From: Anaeromassilibacillus senegalensis
GTDB lineage: Bacteria > Bacillota > Clostridia > Oscillospirales > Acutalibacteraceae
Direction of reading: 5' to 3'
DNA: 64,000 bases
NCBI RefSeq assembly: GCF_021531715.1
Contig: NZ_JAFBIT010000001.1
Location: forward strand, 248,001-312,000
Below the pieces are notes generated by a model. It was given only the letters and a program-made list of their open reading frames with translations, ran no database searches and was not told the DNA's origin. A program made the position numbers and the translations under genes. Below, piece after piece: positions 24,614 to 34,127 of the stretch (its first letter is position 1; every line of letters begins with the position of its first letter).

Positions 24614-25669
24614 ATGGCAGAAAAGGTTTTGATGAAGGGAAACGAGGCACTTGCCGAGGCTGCTATCCAGGCGGGCTGCCATCATTTCTTCGGCTATCCC
24701 ATCACGCCGCAGACAGAGCTTGCCGCATATATGGCAAAGCGTATGCCGAAAATTGGCGGTACATATTTACAGGCGGAGTCGGAAATCGCGGCTGTCAACA
24801 TGGTGCTCGGCGCATCGGCGGCGGGCGTCCGCGCGATGACCTCCTCCAGCTCGCCCGGCATCAGCTTAAAGGGCGAGGGCATCTCTTACATGGCCGGTTC
24901 CGATCTTCCGGCTGTCATCATCAACGTACAGCGCGGCGGCCCGGGCCTTGGCGGCATCCAGCCGTCTCAGGCGGACTACTGGCAGGCGACGAAGGCACTC
25001 GGCCACGGCGACTTCCAGATCCTCGTTTTCGCACCGTCTACGGTGCAGGAAATGGTCAACCTCGTCTCCGATGCGTTTGACAAGGCGGATCAGTACCGTA
25101 TGCCCGCGATGATCCTCGCGGACGGCATGCTCGGCCAGATGATGGAGCCGGTGGAGCTTCCCGAAAAGAAGGAGCAGACGGCGATTGAGAAGCCGTGGGC
25201 TGCCTGCGGCCACGAGGGCAAGCGCAAGCACAACATCGTCAACTCGCTTTATTTGACCCCGAACGCACTCGAGAGCCTCGTCCGCGAGCGCTATGAACGC
25301 TACGAGACGATCAAGGCGAACGAGCAGCGCGCGGAGGAATACCGCACGGAGGACGCCGATGTGATCGTCGTCGCCTACGGCGCATCGAGCCGTGTGGCGC
25401 GCAGCGCGGTCAACAAGGCGCGCGAGGAGGGCCTGAAGGTCGGCCTCGTCCGTCCGATCACGCTCTGGCCGTTCCCGACAGACGCGATTCAGCGCGCTGC
25501 GAAACAGGCGAAGCACCTGCTCGTCGTCGAGATGAGCATGGGCCAGATGGTCGACGACGTCCGCCTCGCGGTGGAGGGCAGCGTACCGGTCAGCTTCTAT
25601 GGACGCACCGGCGGCATCATCCCCACGCCGAAGGAAGTGCTCGGCGAAATCAAGAAACTCCTGAAATAA
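24614..25669 (+). CDS. vorB: 2-oxoacid:ferredoxin oxidoreductase, alpha subunit (VorB/KorA type)
   Basis: A 351-residue subunit with GNEALAEAAIQAGCHHFFGYPITPQTE at the N-terminus, the conserved block AESEIAAVNMVLGASAAGVRAMTSSSSPGISLKGEG, and a C-terminal domain with VGLVRPITLWPFP. It is the pyrimidine-side alpha subunit of a complex that decarboxylates 2-oxoacids with CoA and ferredoxin. The four-subunit gene order fits 2-oxoisovalerate (Vor) or 2-oxoglutarate (Kor) enzymes; the sequence alone does not separate them. The ATG at 24614 is preferred to an upstream ATG that lies in the preceding gene. Confidence 0.93.
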   Translation: MAEKVLMKGNEALAEAAIQAGCHHFFGYPITPQTELAAYMAKRMPKIGGTYLQAESEIAAVNMVLGASAAGVRAMTSSSSPGISLKGEGISYMAGSDLPAVIINVQRGGPGLGGIQPSQADYWQATKALGHGDFQILVFAPSTVQEMVNLVSDAFDKADQYRMPAMILADGMLGQMMEPVELPEKKEQTAIEKPWAACGHEGKRKHNIVNSLYLTPNALESLVRERYERYETIKANEQRAEEYRTEDADVIVVAYGASSRVARSAVNKAREEGLKVGLVRPITLWPFPTDAIQRAAKQAKHLLVVEMSMGQMVDDVRLAVEGSVPVSFYGRTGGIIPTPKEVLGEIKKLLK

Positions 25670-25688
25670 GGCGAAAGGATTGAATAAA

Positions 25689-26440
<752 letters not shown>

Positions 26441-26444
<4 letters not shown>

Positions 26445-26974
26445 AAGATTTAAACATGGTTTTCGCCGGCTTCGGCGGTCAGGGCGTTCTGTTTGCCGGT
26501 AAGGTCGTCGCCTACGCCGGTCTGATCGAGGGCAGAGAGCTTTCCTGGCTCCCGTCCTACGGCCCGGAGATGCGCGGCGGCACCGCAAACTGCAGCATCT
26601 GCCTTTCCGATGAGCCGATCGGCTCCCCGCTCGTCACCAACCCGAACGTGCTCATCGCGATGAACCGTCCCTCTCTCGACAAGTTCGTGAACGATGTCGA
26701 GCCCGGCGGCGTGATTCTGCTGGACAGCAGCCTGATCGACGTCAAGGTGGAGCGCGACGACGTGACGACGTATTACGTCCCGGCTTCGACGCTGGCAGAG
26801 GAAAACGGCCTCAAGGGTCTGGCGAACATTATCCTCGTCGGCAAGCTCTTCAAGGAGGTCGGCTTCTGCAGCGCAGAGACGCTCGACAAGGCGCTCCAGA
26901 AGTGCATCCCCGCCCGCAAGGCCGCGATGCTCGACTTCAACCGCAAGGCGATCGAGATCGGCAGCGCGCTGTAA
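26441..26974 (+). CDS. 2-oxoacid:ferredoxin oxidoreductase, gamma subunit
   Basis: A 177-residue gamma subunit starting MKDLNMVFAGFGGQGVLFAGKVVAYAGLIEGRELSW; GFGGQGV and the block SYGPEMRGGTANCSICLSDEPIGSP are hallmarks of the family. It completes the four-subunit complex and probably binds CoA or stabilises the alpha subunit. It is the last gene of the operon and is followed by a strong terminator. Confidence 0.94.
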
Positions 26975-26987
26975 GCACTGAAATTCA

Positions 26988-27027
26988 AAGAGACAGATCG
27001 GTTTCGGCCGGTTTGTCTCTTTTTTCT
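26988..27027 (+). terminator. Terminator of the oxidoreductase operon
   Basis: AAAGAGACA...CGG / CCG...TGTCTCTTT followed by T-run TTTC. Confidence 0.88.
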
Positions 27028-27042
27028 TTGCGAACCGCTTAA

Positions 27043-27096
27043 TTTACACTTTCCTAACAGATTGTTTACAAGCGCTGGGCACGGAATCTCTATAAT
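27043..27096 (+). promoter_or_regulatory. Response-regulator-type direct repeats upstream of the MacB-like gene
   Basis: TTTACA (27043), CTAACA (27054) and TTTACA (27065) start exactly 11 bp apart and end at the -35 position of a TATAAT box (27091-27096) that has no consensus -35. This is the arrangement of an OmpR/PhoB-family activated promoter. No two-component genes are in the window. Confidence 0.6.
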
Positions 27097-27139
27097 CAAC
27101 ATGTTATTATTGGAAAATCGGCACGTAAGGAGCAAAGCA

Positions 27140-29954
27140 ATGCTGCAAATCAAAAACATCCGAAAGCAATATAAGACCGGAGAGCTCGTGCAGAACGCGC
27201 TGCAGGACGTGAATCTGAATCTGCGCGACAGTGAATTCGTCGCGGTGCTCGGGCCGAGCGGTTCCGGCAAAACAACGCTGCTGAATATCATCGGTGGGCT
27301 TGACCGCTACGACAGCGGCGACCTGATTATCAACGGCATTTCCACAAAGCAGTATAAAGACCGAGACTGGGACTCGTATCGCAACCACACGATCGGCTTC
27401 GTCTTTCAGAGCTACAATCTGATTCCGCACCAGACAATCCTTGCAAATGTCGAGCTGGCGCTGACGATTGCCGGCGTCTCGCGTGGTGAGCGCAGAAAAC
27501 GTGCGCAGAACGCGCTCGAGCAGGTGGGCCTCGGCGAGCAGTCGCACAAGAAGCCGAACCAGCTTTCCGGCGGCCAGATGCAGCGTGTCGCGATTGCCCG
27601 CGCGCTCGTCAACGATCCGGACGTCCTGCTCGCCGACGAGCCGACCGGCGCGCTGGACAGCGAGACGAGTATTCAGGTCATGGAGCTGCTCAAGGAGGTG
27701 GCGAAGGATCGGCTCGTCGTCATGGTCACGCACAATCCGGAGCTGGCAGAGCAGTATGCGACGCGCATTGTGAAGCTGCGCGACGGCAGGATCATCGGCG
27801 ATACAGATCCGTTCGCGGTGGATGAAGCCGCGCTGGAGCCGCCGGCACACAAAAACATGGGCCGTGCGGCGATGGGCTTTCTCACGTCGCTTTCCCTGAG
27901 CTTCAATAACCTGCGCACGAAAAAGGGTCGGACGCTGCTCACCGCCTTTGCGGGCTCCATCGGCATCATCGGTATTGCGCTGATCCTGTCGCTTTCCACC
28001 GGCATCAACCAGTATATCACGGACGTCCAGAAGGAGACGATGACCGCCTATCCGCTGACAATCAGCGCGGAAACAGTCGATTTTTCCGGCCTGATGGAAA
28101 TGCAGGGGCAGATGGGCGCGGTACACGGCGGCGTCCGGGAGGAGCGCGATGAAAGCGTGTCCGGCGTGCAAGCCGACCACCGCCGCCTCGAGGCCAGCGA
28201 GGCGCTCACCGCGAGCATCACGGAAAACGATCTGACAGCCTTCAAGCGGTATCTCGACGACCCGGACAGCGAGATTCAGCCGTATCTCGGCGAGAACGGC
28301 GTGATCTATACGTACGACGTGCAGTTTGACGTCTATGCCCGCGATGCGGAGGACAACATCATCAACACGAACGCAGATGTCGATGCGCTGTCGGACGAAC
28401 AGGAAAAGAGCGGCTTTGACGCGATGATGGAAAACCAGCGCACGATGATGAACATGTTCGTCGGCTCCTCCTCCGGTGCAGAGAACTTTGAGGAGCTGAT
28501 GGTCGGCGTGGACAGCACCGTCAGTCGCGTCGTGACAGACAGCTACGAGCTGCTCTATGGCGCCTGGCCGAAGGAGTACGACGAGGTCGTGCTCGTGCTC
28601 GACGGGAACAATGCGATTCCGACCGACGAGCTGTATCAGCTCGGCATCCTCAGCGCGGACGAATACCGCACCGTTACAAAGCAAATCGAAAACGATGAGA
28701 CGCCCGACGCGCTCAAGTGGACGTACGACGACGTCTGCGGCCGCAGCTTCTATCTCGTTCCGGCCTGTGAACGCTACACGGAAAATGAGGACGGCACGTT
28801 CTCGCCGATAGACGGGGAAACGCAGGTCGAGCAGCTTCTCGAAAACAGCCTCGAGCTTAAAATCACGGGTGTGATCCGTCCCGTGGACGGCGCGGCCAAC
28901 GCGACGCTTACCGCGCCGGTGGCGTACACCTCCAAACTGACCGATTATGTGATTGAGCACACAAACGAGAGCGCAGTTGTCCGTGCGCAGGAGGAGACGC
29001 CGGAAATCAACGTTCTGAACGGAATGGCATTTGAAGCGATCGACGACGCGAAGAAAGCTGAAGATGCCGCGGCGTATGTGTCGAAGCTCGGTGTTTCCGA
29101 TAAGGCCTCGCTCTATACGATGATCCTCTATTACAATTCGGGCAAGGAAGAAGAAAAGGCGGAGACGGCCGAAATGCCGGACCCGCAAGCGATGCAGATG
29201 CAGGCGACAGGCATGGGCGGCGCTGCGGGCGGCATGGGCGCGATGGACGAAACCACCATGGCGGCTGCATTCGACAATTGGCTTGAGAATACGCCCGACG
29301 AAGAGATTTTGCTCTCCCTCTACGACCGGTACATCGCAGGCTCGACGTATGAAGACAACATGAAGAACTTCGGCAAGGTCAGCTACGATGCGCCGGACGC
29401 CATCAGCCTCTATACGGACAGCTTTGAGAACAAGGAGATGATCTCAGACTGCATCGAGCGCTACAACGAAACCGTGGACGAGGGCAGCCAAATCACGTAT
29501 ACCGATTACGTGGCGCTGCTGACCGCTTCGATTACCTCGATCGTCGATGCGATTTCCTACGTGCTGATTGCGTTCGTCGCGGTCTCGCTCATCGTATCCT
29601 GCATCATGATCGGCATCATCACGCACATCTCCGTGCTGGAGCGCACGAAGGAGATCGGCATCCTGCGCGCTCGGTGCATCGAAGCGCAATATCTCGCAGG
29701 TGTTCAACGCCGAGACGTTCATCATCGGCTTCTGTGCGGGCCTCATCGGCGTCGGCGTGTCGGCGCTTCTGACGATCCCGATCAACGCGATCATCGCGGA
29801 GCTGATCGGCACGGAAACGGTTCGTGCCGTGCTGCCCATCGGCGCGGCAGTGATCCTCGTCACCATCAGCATGGTCATTACGATAATCGGCGGCCTCGTT
29901 CCGGCGAAGAGCGCGGCGAAGAAGGATCCGGTCACGGCGCTGAGGACGGAGTGA
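27140..29954 (+). CDS. MacB-like ABC transporter, fused ATPase-permease, frameshifted near the C-terminus
   Basis: Starts ATG 27140 after AAGGAG. Residues 1-230 are the ATPase with Walker A GPSGSGKT, signature LSGGQMQR and Walker [14 protein letters not shown] membrane segment [22 protein letters not shown] follows, then about 500 external residues with a Met/Gly-rich stretch ([20 protein letters not shown]), then [28 protein letters not shown]. After GILRA (29671) the frame breaks: the expected [17 protein letters not shown] is encoded in the +1 frame and continues with two more membrane segments to the TGA at 29952-29954. Two bases (AT) appear to be missing. In the original frame translation would run on to 30103. 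Such transporters export peptides or handle envelope stress. Confidence 0.88.
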
Positions 29955-30029
29955 CGCGCGGGACAAAAATCCCCTTGCGCACCGTCGGAAACCGTGCTAT
30001 GCTGTTTTGTAAAAGGATTGGTGAGGACG

Positions 30030-30581
30030 ATGAAAATTCTGGCTTTTACCGGAGCGGGTATCTCGAAGCAGAGCAACATCCCGACCTTTATGGAGGCACC
30101 TGAGGTGCGCGAGAAGCTGTTCCGCAGCTTTGCCGAGACGCACCATGCGGAATACAACGAGGTGATCCGCCAGCTCAAGGCAAATATGAACGGCGCGAAG
30201 CCGAATGACGCACACTATGCGCTCGCCGAATACGGCGTCCCGATCATCACGATGAATATCGACGGGCTGCACCGGCAGGCGGGCAGCGACGCGGTGGAGC
30301 TGCACGGCGGTCTACCGGAGGATGATGAGATGGACGTCGCGTGGTCGCTTTACAATAAGCCGGTGCTCTACGGCGATCCCGCGCCAAACTACCAGAAAGC
30401 GTATGAAATGGTGTTTGATCTCGAACCGGGCGACGTATTTCTCGTCGTCGGCTGCTCGTTCCACACCGCGATTGCGTGCGATTTGCGCGAGGTCGCCAAG
30501 GCACGCGGCGCGCGCGTCATCGAGATTCAGTCCGACGCCGCGCACAATGTGCGCAAAACACTGGAAGCACTCCTGAAATAA
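30030..30581 (+). CDS. Sirtuin-like NAD-binding protein without zinc cysteines
   Basis: A 183-residue protein with the sirtuin NAD-binding start FTGAGISKQSNIPTF, the motif ITMNIDGLHRQAG, the catalytic-type His92 in ELHGG, and the C-terminal FLVVGCSFHTA...ARVIEIQ Rossmann part. The small zinc-binding module normally inserted after the HG motif is missing: only Cys142 and Cys150 exist, so there are no CxxC pairs. It is shorter than normal deacetylases (about 240 residues). It may act as an NAD-dependent deacylase of a divergent type or only bind NAD or ADP-ribose. ATG 30030 follows GTGAGGA. Confidence 0.82.
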   Translation: MKILAFTGAGISKQSNIPTFMEAPEVREKLFRSFAETHHAEYNEVIRQLKANMNGAKPNDAHYALAEYGVPIITMNIDGLHRQAGSDAVELHGGLPEDDEMDVAWSLYNKPVLYGDPAPNYQKAYEMVFDLEPGDVFLVVGCSFHTAIACDLREVAKARGARVIEIQSDAAHNVRKTLEALLK

Positions 30582-30584
30582 AGC

Positions 30585-30631
30585 AAAGGGACGGATACAG
30601 GCAGAAATCTGCGTTGTATCCGTCCCTTTTG
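30585..30631. terminator. Terminator between the sirtuin-like gene and PAP2 gene
   Basis: Stem AAAGGGACGGATACA / TGTATCCGTCCCTTT, T-rich on the plus strand, A/T-rich on the other. Confidence 0.88.
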
Positions 30632-30640
30632 TGTCTGGGG

Positions 30641-31192
30641 TTATCGGTCTGCGAGCGGCTTTTCCAGCTTCTTTTTGTGGACCGTGTATACCACAAATGC
30701 GAACAGCGTGCCGAGCAGCGCACCGGCGAGCACGTCGGTGGGGTAATGGACAAAGAGAAACACGCGCGAAAATGCGATCAGTGCGGCAAGCACCAGCGCA
30801 GCCCAGCCCCATTTTTTCTGCCGCAGCGTGAGCATTACGGCGGCGGCAAAGCTCGAGGCGCTGTGTCCGGAGGGGAACGAGTACGAATCGGGCCGCGCAA
30901 TCAGCATCGGGAAGTCCGGAAATGCGGCGCAGGGGCGCGGGCGGCAGACGATATTCTTGAGGATGAGCTCGCCGCTTACAAAGGTCAGGAGCATCGTGAC
31001 GAGTACGAGCGTACCCGTCGTGCGCGTTTTTTTGAAGCAGAGCAGCACGAGCGCTGCCGCAATCCAGATAAGGCCCGCCTCACCGAGCGTGGTCAGGACG
31101 GGGAAAACAGCATCGGTTACGGGATTATGAAAATGCGTCTGGATGAATTCCATCACAGCCGCGTCAAACGCGGGTATACCTTCAAAATGCAT
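30641..31192 (-). CDS. PAP2-family membrane phosphatase
   Basis: A 183-residue integral membrane protein with the three phosphatase motifs in order: KNIVCRPRP, PSGH, and SRVFLFVHYPTDV. About five hydrophobic helices surround them, with the active site facing outward. Members dephosphorylate undecaprenyl pyrophosphate or phosphatidic acid-type lipids; with this sequence an undecaprenyl pyrophosphatase (BcrC-like) or lipid phosphatase is possible. A TATACT box (31224-31229, minus) precedes it without a clear -35. Confidence 0.92.
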   Translation of the reverse strand: MHFEGIPAFDAAVMEFIQTHFHNPVTDAVFPVLTTLGEAGLIWIAAALVLLCFKKTRTTGTLVLVTMLLTFVSGELILKNIVCRPRPCAAFPDFPMLIARPDSYSFPSGHSASSFAAAVMLTLRQKKWGWAALVLAALIAFSRVFLFVHYPTDVLAGALLGTLFAFVVYTVHKKKLEKPLADR

Positions 31193-31236
31193 GGCAAAGC
31201 TCCTTAAACGGAAATGATGCTTTTAGTATAGCACAG

Positions 31237-31292
31237 TTCTATGCGGGATACCACCCCCGAATTCTTCTAAACGCGCACCCTGCCGCATAGAA
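31237..31292. repeat. 10-bp inverted repeat between PAP2 and Ca2+-ATPase genes
   Basis: TTCTATGCGG (31237-31246) and CCGCATAGAA (31283-31292) are perfect complements across 36 bases, in the gap between two divergent genes. It could be an RNA hairpin or a protein-binding site. Confidence 0.6.
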
Positions 31293-31314
31293 TTTTCCCA
31301 AAGGGGGCAGGGAC

Positions 31315-33990
31315 ATGTCAAAACCGATGACAGAACACACGGCTTTTCACGCGATGGATGCGCAGACGGCGCTCCGGGCGCTGAAAAGCGACGGCAAAAC
31401 GGGTTTGCGCACGGCGGAGGCCGAGGCGCGCCGTCTGAAATACGGCGGCAACGCTTTGAAAAAGGGCAAAAAGAAGAGCCTTTTCAGGCGGTTTATCCTG
31501 CAGTTTGGCGATTTCATGGTGCTGACGCTGCTCGCGGCGTCCGCCGTTTCTTTTTTCACCTCCTGTCTGCAGGGGGAGGCAGATTTCGCAGATTCCCTGC
31601 TGATCCTCGGCATCGTCCTCGCAAACGCTCTGATCGGTACGGTGCAGGAGGCCAAAGCGGAGCACGCGCTCGAAGCACTGCGCACGATGTCCGCGCCGCA
31701 CGCGTCGGTCCTGCGCGACGGCAGGCGGGTCGTGATGGAGAGCGAAGCGCTTGTGCCGGGCGATGTGGTGCTCGTCCGCGCGGGAGACGTCGTTCCCGCC
31801 GATCTGCGGCTGCTCGAAAGCACGCAGCTTTTCGCGGAGGAAAGTGCGCTGACCGGCGAATCCGTGCCGACGGAGAAATCGGCGACAGCTGTCTGCGCGG
31901 AAAAGGCCGGCGTCGCAGAGCGCCGGTGTATGCTGTTTTCCGGCACGGGCGTCGCCGCTGGCCATGGCGTCGGCGTCGTGACCGCAACCGGCATGGAGAC
32001 GGAAATGGGGAAAATCGCCGCGATGCTCGGCGACGAAGAAACGCCCGATACGCCGCTCAAGGCGCGGCTGCGCAAGACCGGTAAGCTGATCGGGCTTCTG
32101 GTCGTCGCGATCTGCGCGGTGATCTTTGTCATCGGCCTCATCCAACATGTCGATCCGCTCGAGATGTTCATGATCGCGATCAGCCTTGCGGTAGCGGCGA
32201 TCCCGGAGGGCCTGCCCGCCGTCGTTACCATTGTGCTCGCGCTCGGCGTGCGCCGCATGGCGGCAAAGCGCGCGATCATTCGGCATTTACAGGCCGTGGA
32301 AACACTCGGAAGCTGCGAGGTAATCTGCTCGGATAAGACCGGCACGCTGACACAGAATAAAATGACCGTTGTGCGCTGTGCGGACGGTGATGGGACGCTC
32401 GCGCCGCAGAATGAAAAAGCGCTGCTCTCAGCGGCGGCGCTCTGCACGACCGTGGAGCTTGAGGACGGAAAACTCGTCGGCGAGCCGACCGAGACTGCGA
32501 TGGCTGCCGCTGTGCCCGACCTGGAAGCGCTGCTCAAGACGCGTGTGAAGGCGGCAGAGATCCCGTTCACCTCCGAGCGCAAGCGCATGACCGTTCTGCT
32601 GCGCACAGGCAGCGGATATCGCGTCCTCACAAAGGGCGCACCGGATCTGCTCCTTGCGCGGTGCGCGTCGGTGCGCCGGAGCGGGCAGACTCTGCCGATG
32701 ACGTCCTCTGAACGCGCGCGGGTGCTTGCGGTCAATGCGGAGATGGCGTCCGCCGCCCTGCGCGTGCTCGCCGTCGCGGAGAAACAGACGGATACGCTTC
32801 CGGAAAGCGACGACGCTGCGGAGAGCGGGCTTTGCTTTCTCGGCCTGATCGGTCTGGAGGATCCACCGCGCCCCGAGGCGGCCGAAGCTGTGCAGGAGTG
32901 CAGGCGGGCGGGCATCCGTCCTGTGATGATCACAGGCGATCAGCCCACGACGGCGTCGGCGATTGCCGCGCGGCTCGGCATCGAAACGGACCGCGTTGTG
33001 ACCGGCGCCGAGCTCGAAGCGATGAGCGACGAAAAGCTTCTGAAAACCGTCAAGACCTGTTCGGTCTATGCGCGCGTTTCGCCCGCACACAAAATGCGCA
33101 TTGTCAAGGCGTTCCGCCGGCTGCGGCTCGTGACGGCAATGACCGGCGATGGCGTGAACGATGCGCCCGCGCTCAAAGCGGCGGACATCGGCTGCGCGAT
33201 GGGTAAAAACGGCACCGAGGTCGCGAAAAACGCCGCCGACATGGTACTGACGGACGACAACTTCGCGACAATCGTCGCCGCCGTGCGCGAGGGGCGGACG
33301 GTCTACCGCAACATCCGTAAGACGATCCATTTCCTGATGTCCTGCAACATCGGCGAGATCCTTGTGGTGCTCACCGCGTTTCTGCTGCGCGCACCGTCGC
33401 CGCTTTTGCCCGCGCAGCTCCTTTGGGTGAATCTCGTCACGGATTCCCTACCCGCGCTCGCGCTCGGCAGCGACCCGCCGCAGGACGATGTGATGCAGTC
33501 GCCGCCGAACCCGCAGGGCGGCAGTGCGTTCTCGAATGGACTCGGCTTTGCCATGGCGGCGGAGGGCATGATGATCGGCGCGCTGGCACTGCTCGCGTTT
33601 TCTGCAGGTCGGGCGTTTTTCGATACCGATCCCGCGTCCCCCGCAGTTGGGCGCACGATGGCTTTCGCCGTTCTGAGCCTTTCTCAGCTCGTTCACAGCT
33701 TCAATATGCGCAGCGTGCGTCCGGTTGTGCGCGCCGGGATGTTCCAAAACCGCTGGCTGAACCTCTCGTTTCTCATCTGCGCTGCGCTGATGGTCGGCGT
33801 GATCGTCTTTCCGCCCGCCGCAGCGCTGTTTGGCGCCGTGCCGCTCACCGCGATGCAGTGGGGGATTGTCGCCGGATTGTCTTTGATGCCGATTCTGATC
33901 TGCGAGACGGAAAAGCGGCTGTTCGGCAGGAAGGCGGCGCACGTGCGCCATCGGCCGCGCGTGTTCTCGCTGCATCGTCCGCATGCGTGA
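31315..33990 (+). CDS. P-type Ca2+-transporting ATPase (P2A)
   Basis: An 891-residue pump with the full P-type ATPase set: actuator loop motif LTGESVP, phosphorylation motif CSDKTGTLT, nucleotide-binding KGAPD, and hinge TGDGVNDAPALKAADIGCAMG. Membrane helix 4 reads AVAAIPEGLPAVVTIVLALG, with the PEGL signature of P2A calcium pumps, and helix 6 region LLWVNLVTDSLPALALG carries the N..D calcium ligands. The C-terminus is a typical cation-ATPase C domain. It exports Ca2+ (possibly Mn2+). ATG 31315 follows AAAGGGGGCAGGG. Confidence 0.95.
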   Translation: MSKPMTEHTAFHAMDAQTALRALKSDGKTGLRTAEAEARRLKYGGNALKKGKKKSLFRRFILQFGDFMVLTLLAASAVSFFTSCLQGEADFADSLLILGIVLANALIGTVQEAKAEHALEALRTMSAPHASVLRDGRRVVMESEALVPGDVVLVRAGDVVPADLRLLESTQLFAEESALTGESVPTEKSATAVCAEKAGVAERRCMLFSGTGVAAGHGVGVVTATGMETEMGKIAAMLGDEETPDTPLKARLRKTGKLIGLLVVAICAVIFVIGLIQHVDPLEMFMIAISLAVAAIPEGLPAVVTIVLALGVRRMAAKRAIIRHLQAVETLGSCEVICSDKTGTLTQNKMTVVRCADGDGTLAPQNEKALLSAAALCTTVELEDGKLVGEPTETAMAAAVPDLEALLKTRVKAAEIPFTSERKRMTVLLRTGSGYRVLTKGAPDLLLARCASVRRSGQTLPMTSSERARVLAVNAEMASAALRVLAVAEKQTDTLPESDDAAESGLCFLGLIGLEDPPRPEAAEAVQECRRAGIRPVMITGDQPTTASAIAARLGIETDRVVTGAELEAMSDEKLLKTVKTCSVYARVSPAHKMRIVKAFRRLRLVTAMTGDGVNDAPALKAADIGCAMGKNGTEVAKNAADMVLTDDNFATIVAAVREGRTVYRNIRKTIHFLMSCNIGEILVVLTAFLLRAPSPLLPAQLLWVNLVTDSLPALALGSDPPQDDVMQSPPNPQGGSAFSNGLGFAMAAEGMMIGALALLAFSAGRAFFDTDPASPAVGRTMAFAVLSLSQLVHSFNMRSVRPVVRAGMFQNRWLNLSFLICAALMVGVIVFPPAAALFGAVPLTAMQWGIVAGLSLMPILICETEKRLFGRKAAHVRHRPRVFSLHRPHA

Positions 33991-34029
33991 GAGCTGTTGT
34001 TAAAACTACGGCAAACACCGTGATTTTTC

Positions 34030-34058
34030 TTGATTTTTTGTGAATTTTCCGGTATAGT
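34030..34058 (+). promoter_or_regulatory. Promoter of pyk
   Basis: TTGATT (34030-34035), 17-bp spacer, TATAGT (34053-34058). Confidence 0.78.
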
Positions 34059-34127
34059 ATAGATAAAGAAAAAACACCTTTGGGTAAGATGGTCAAAGCA
34101 ACGCCTCCATGGAAAGGGGTCAAGAGG

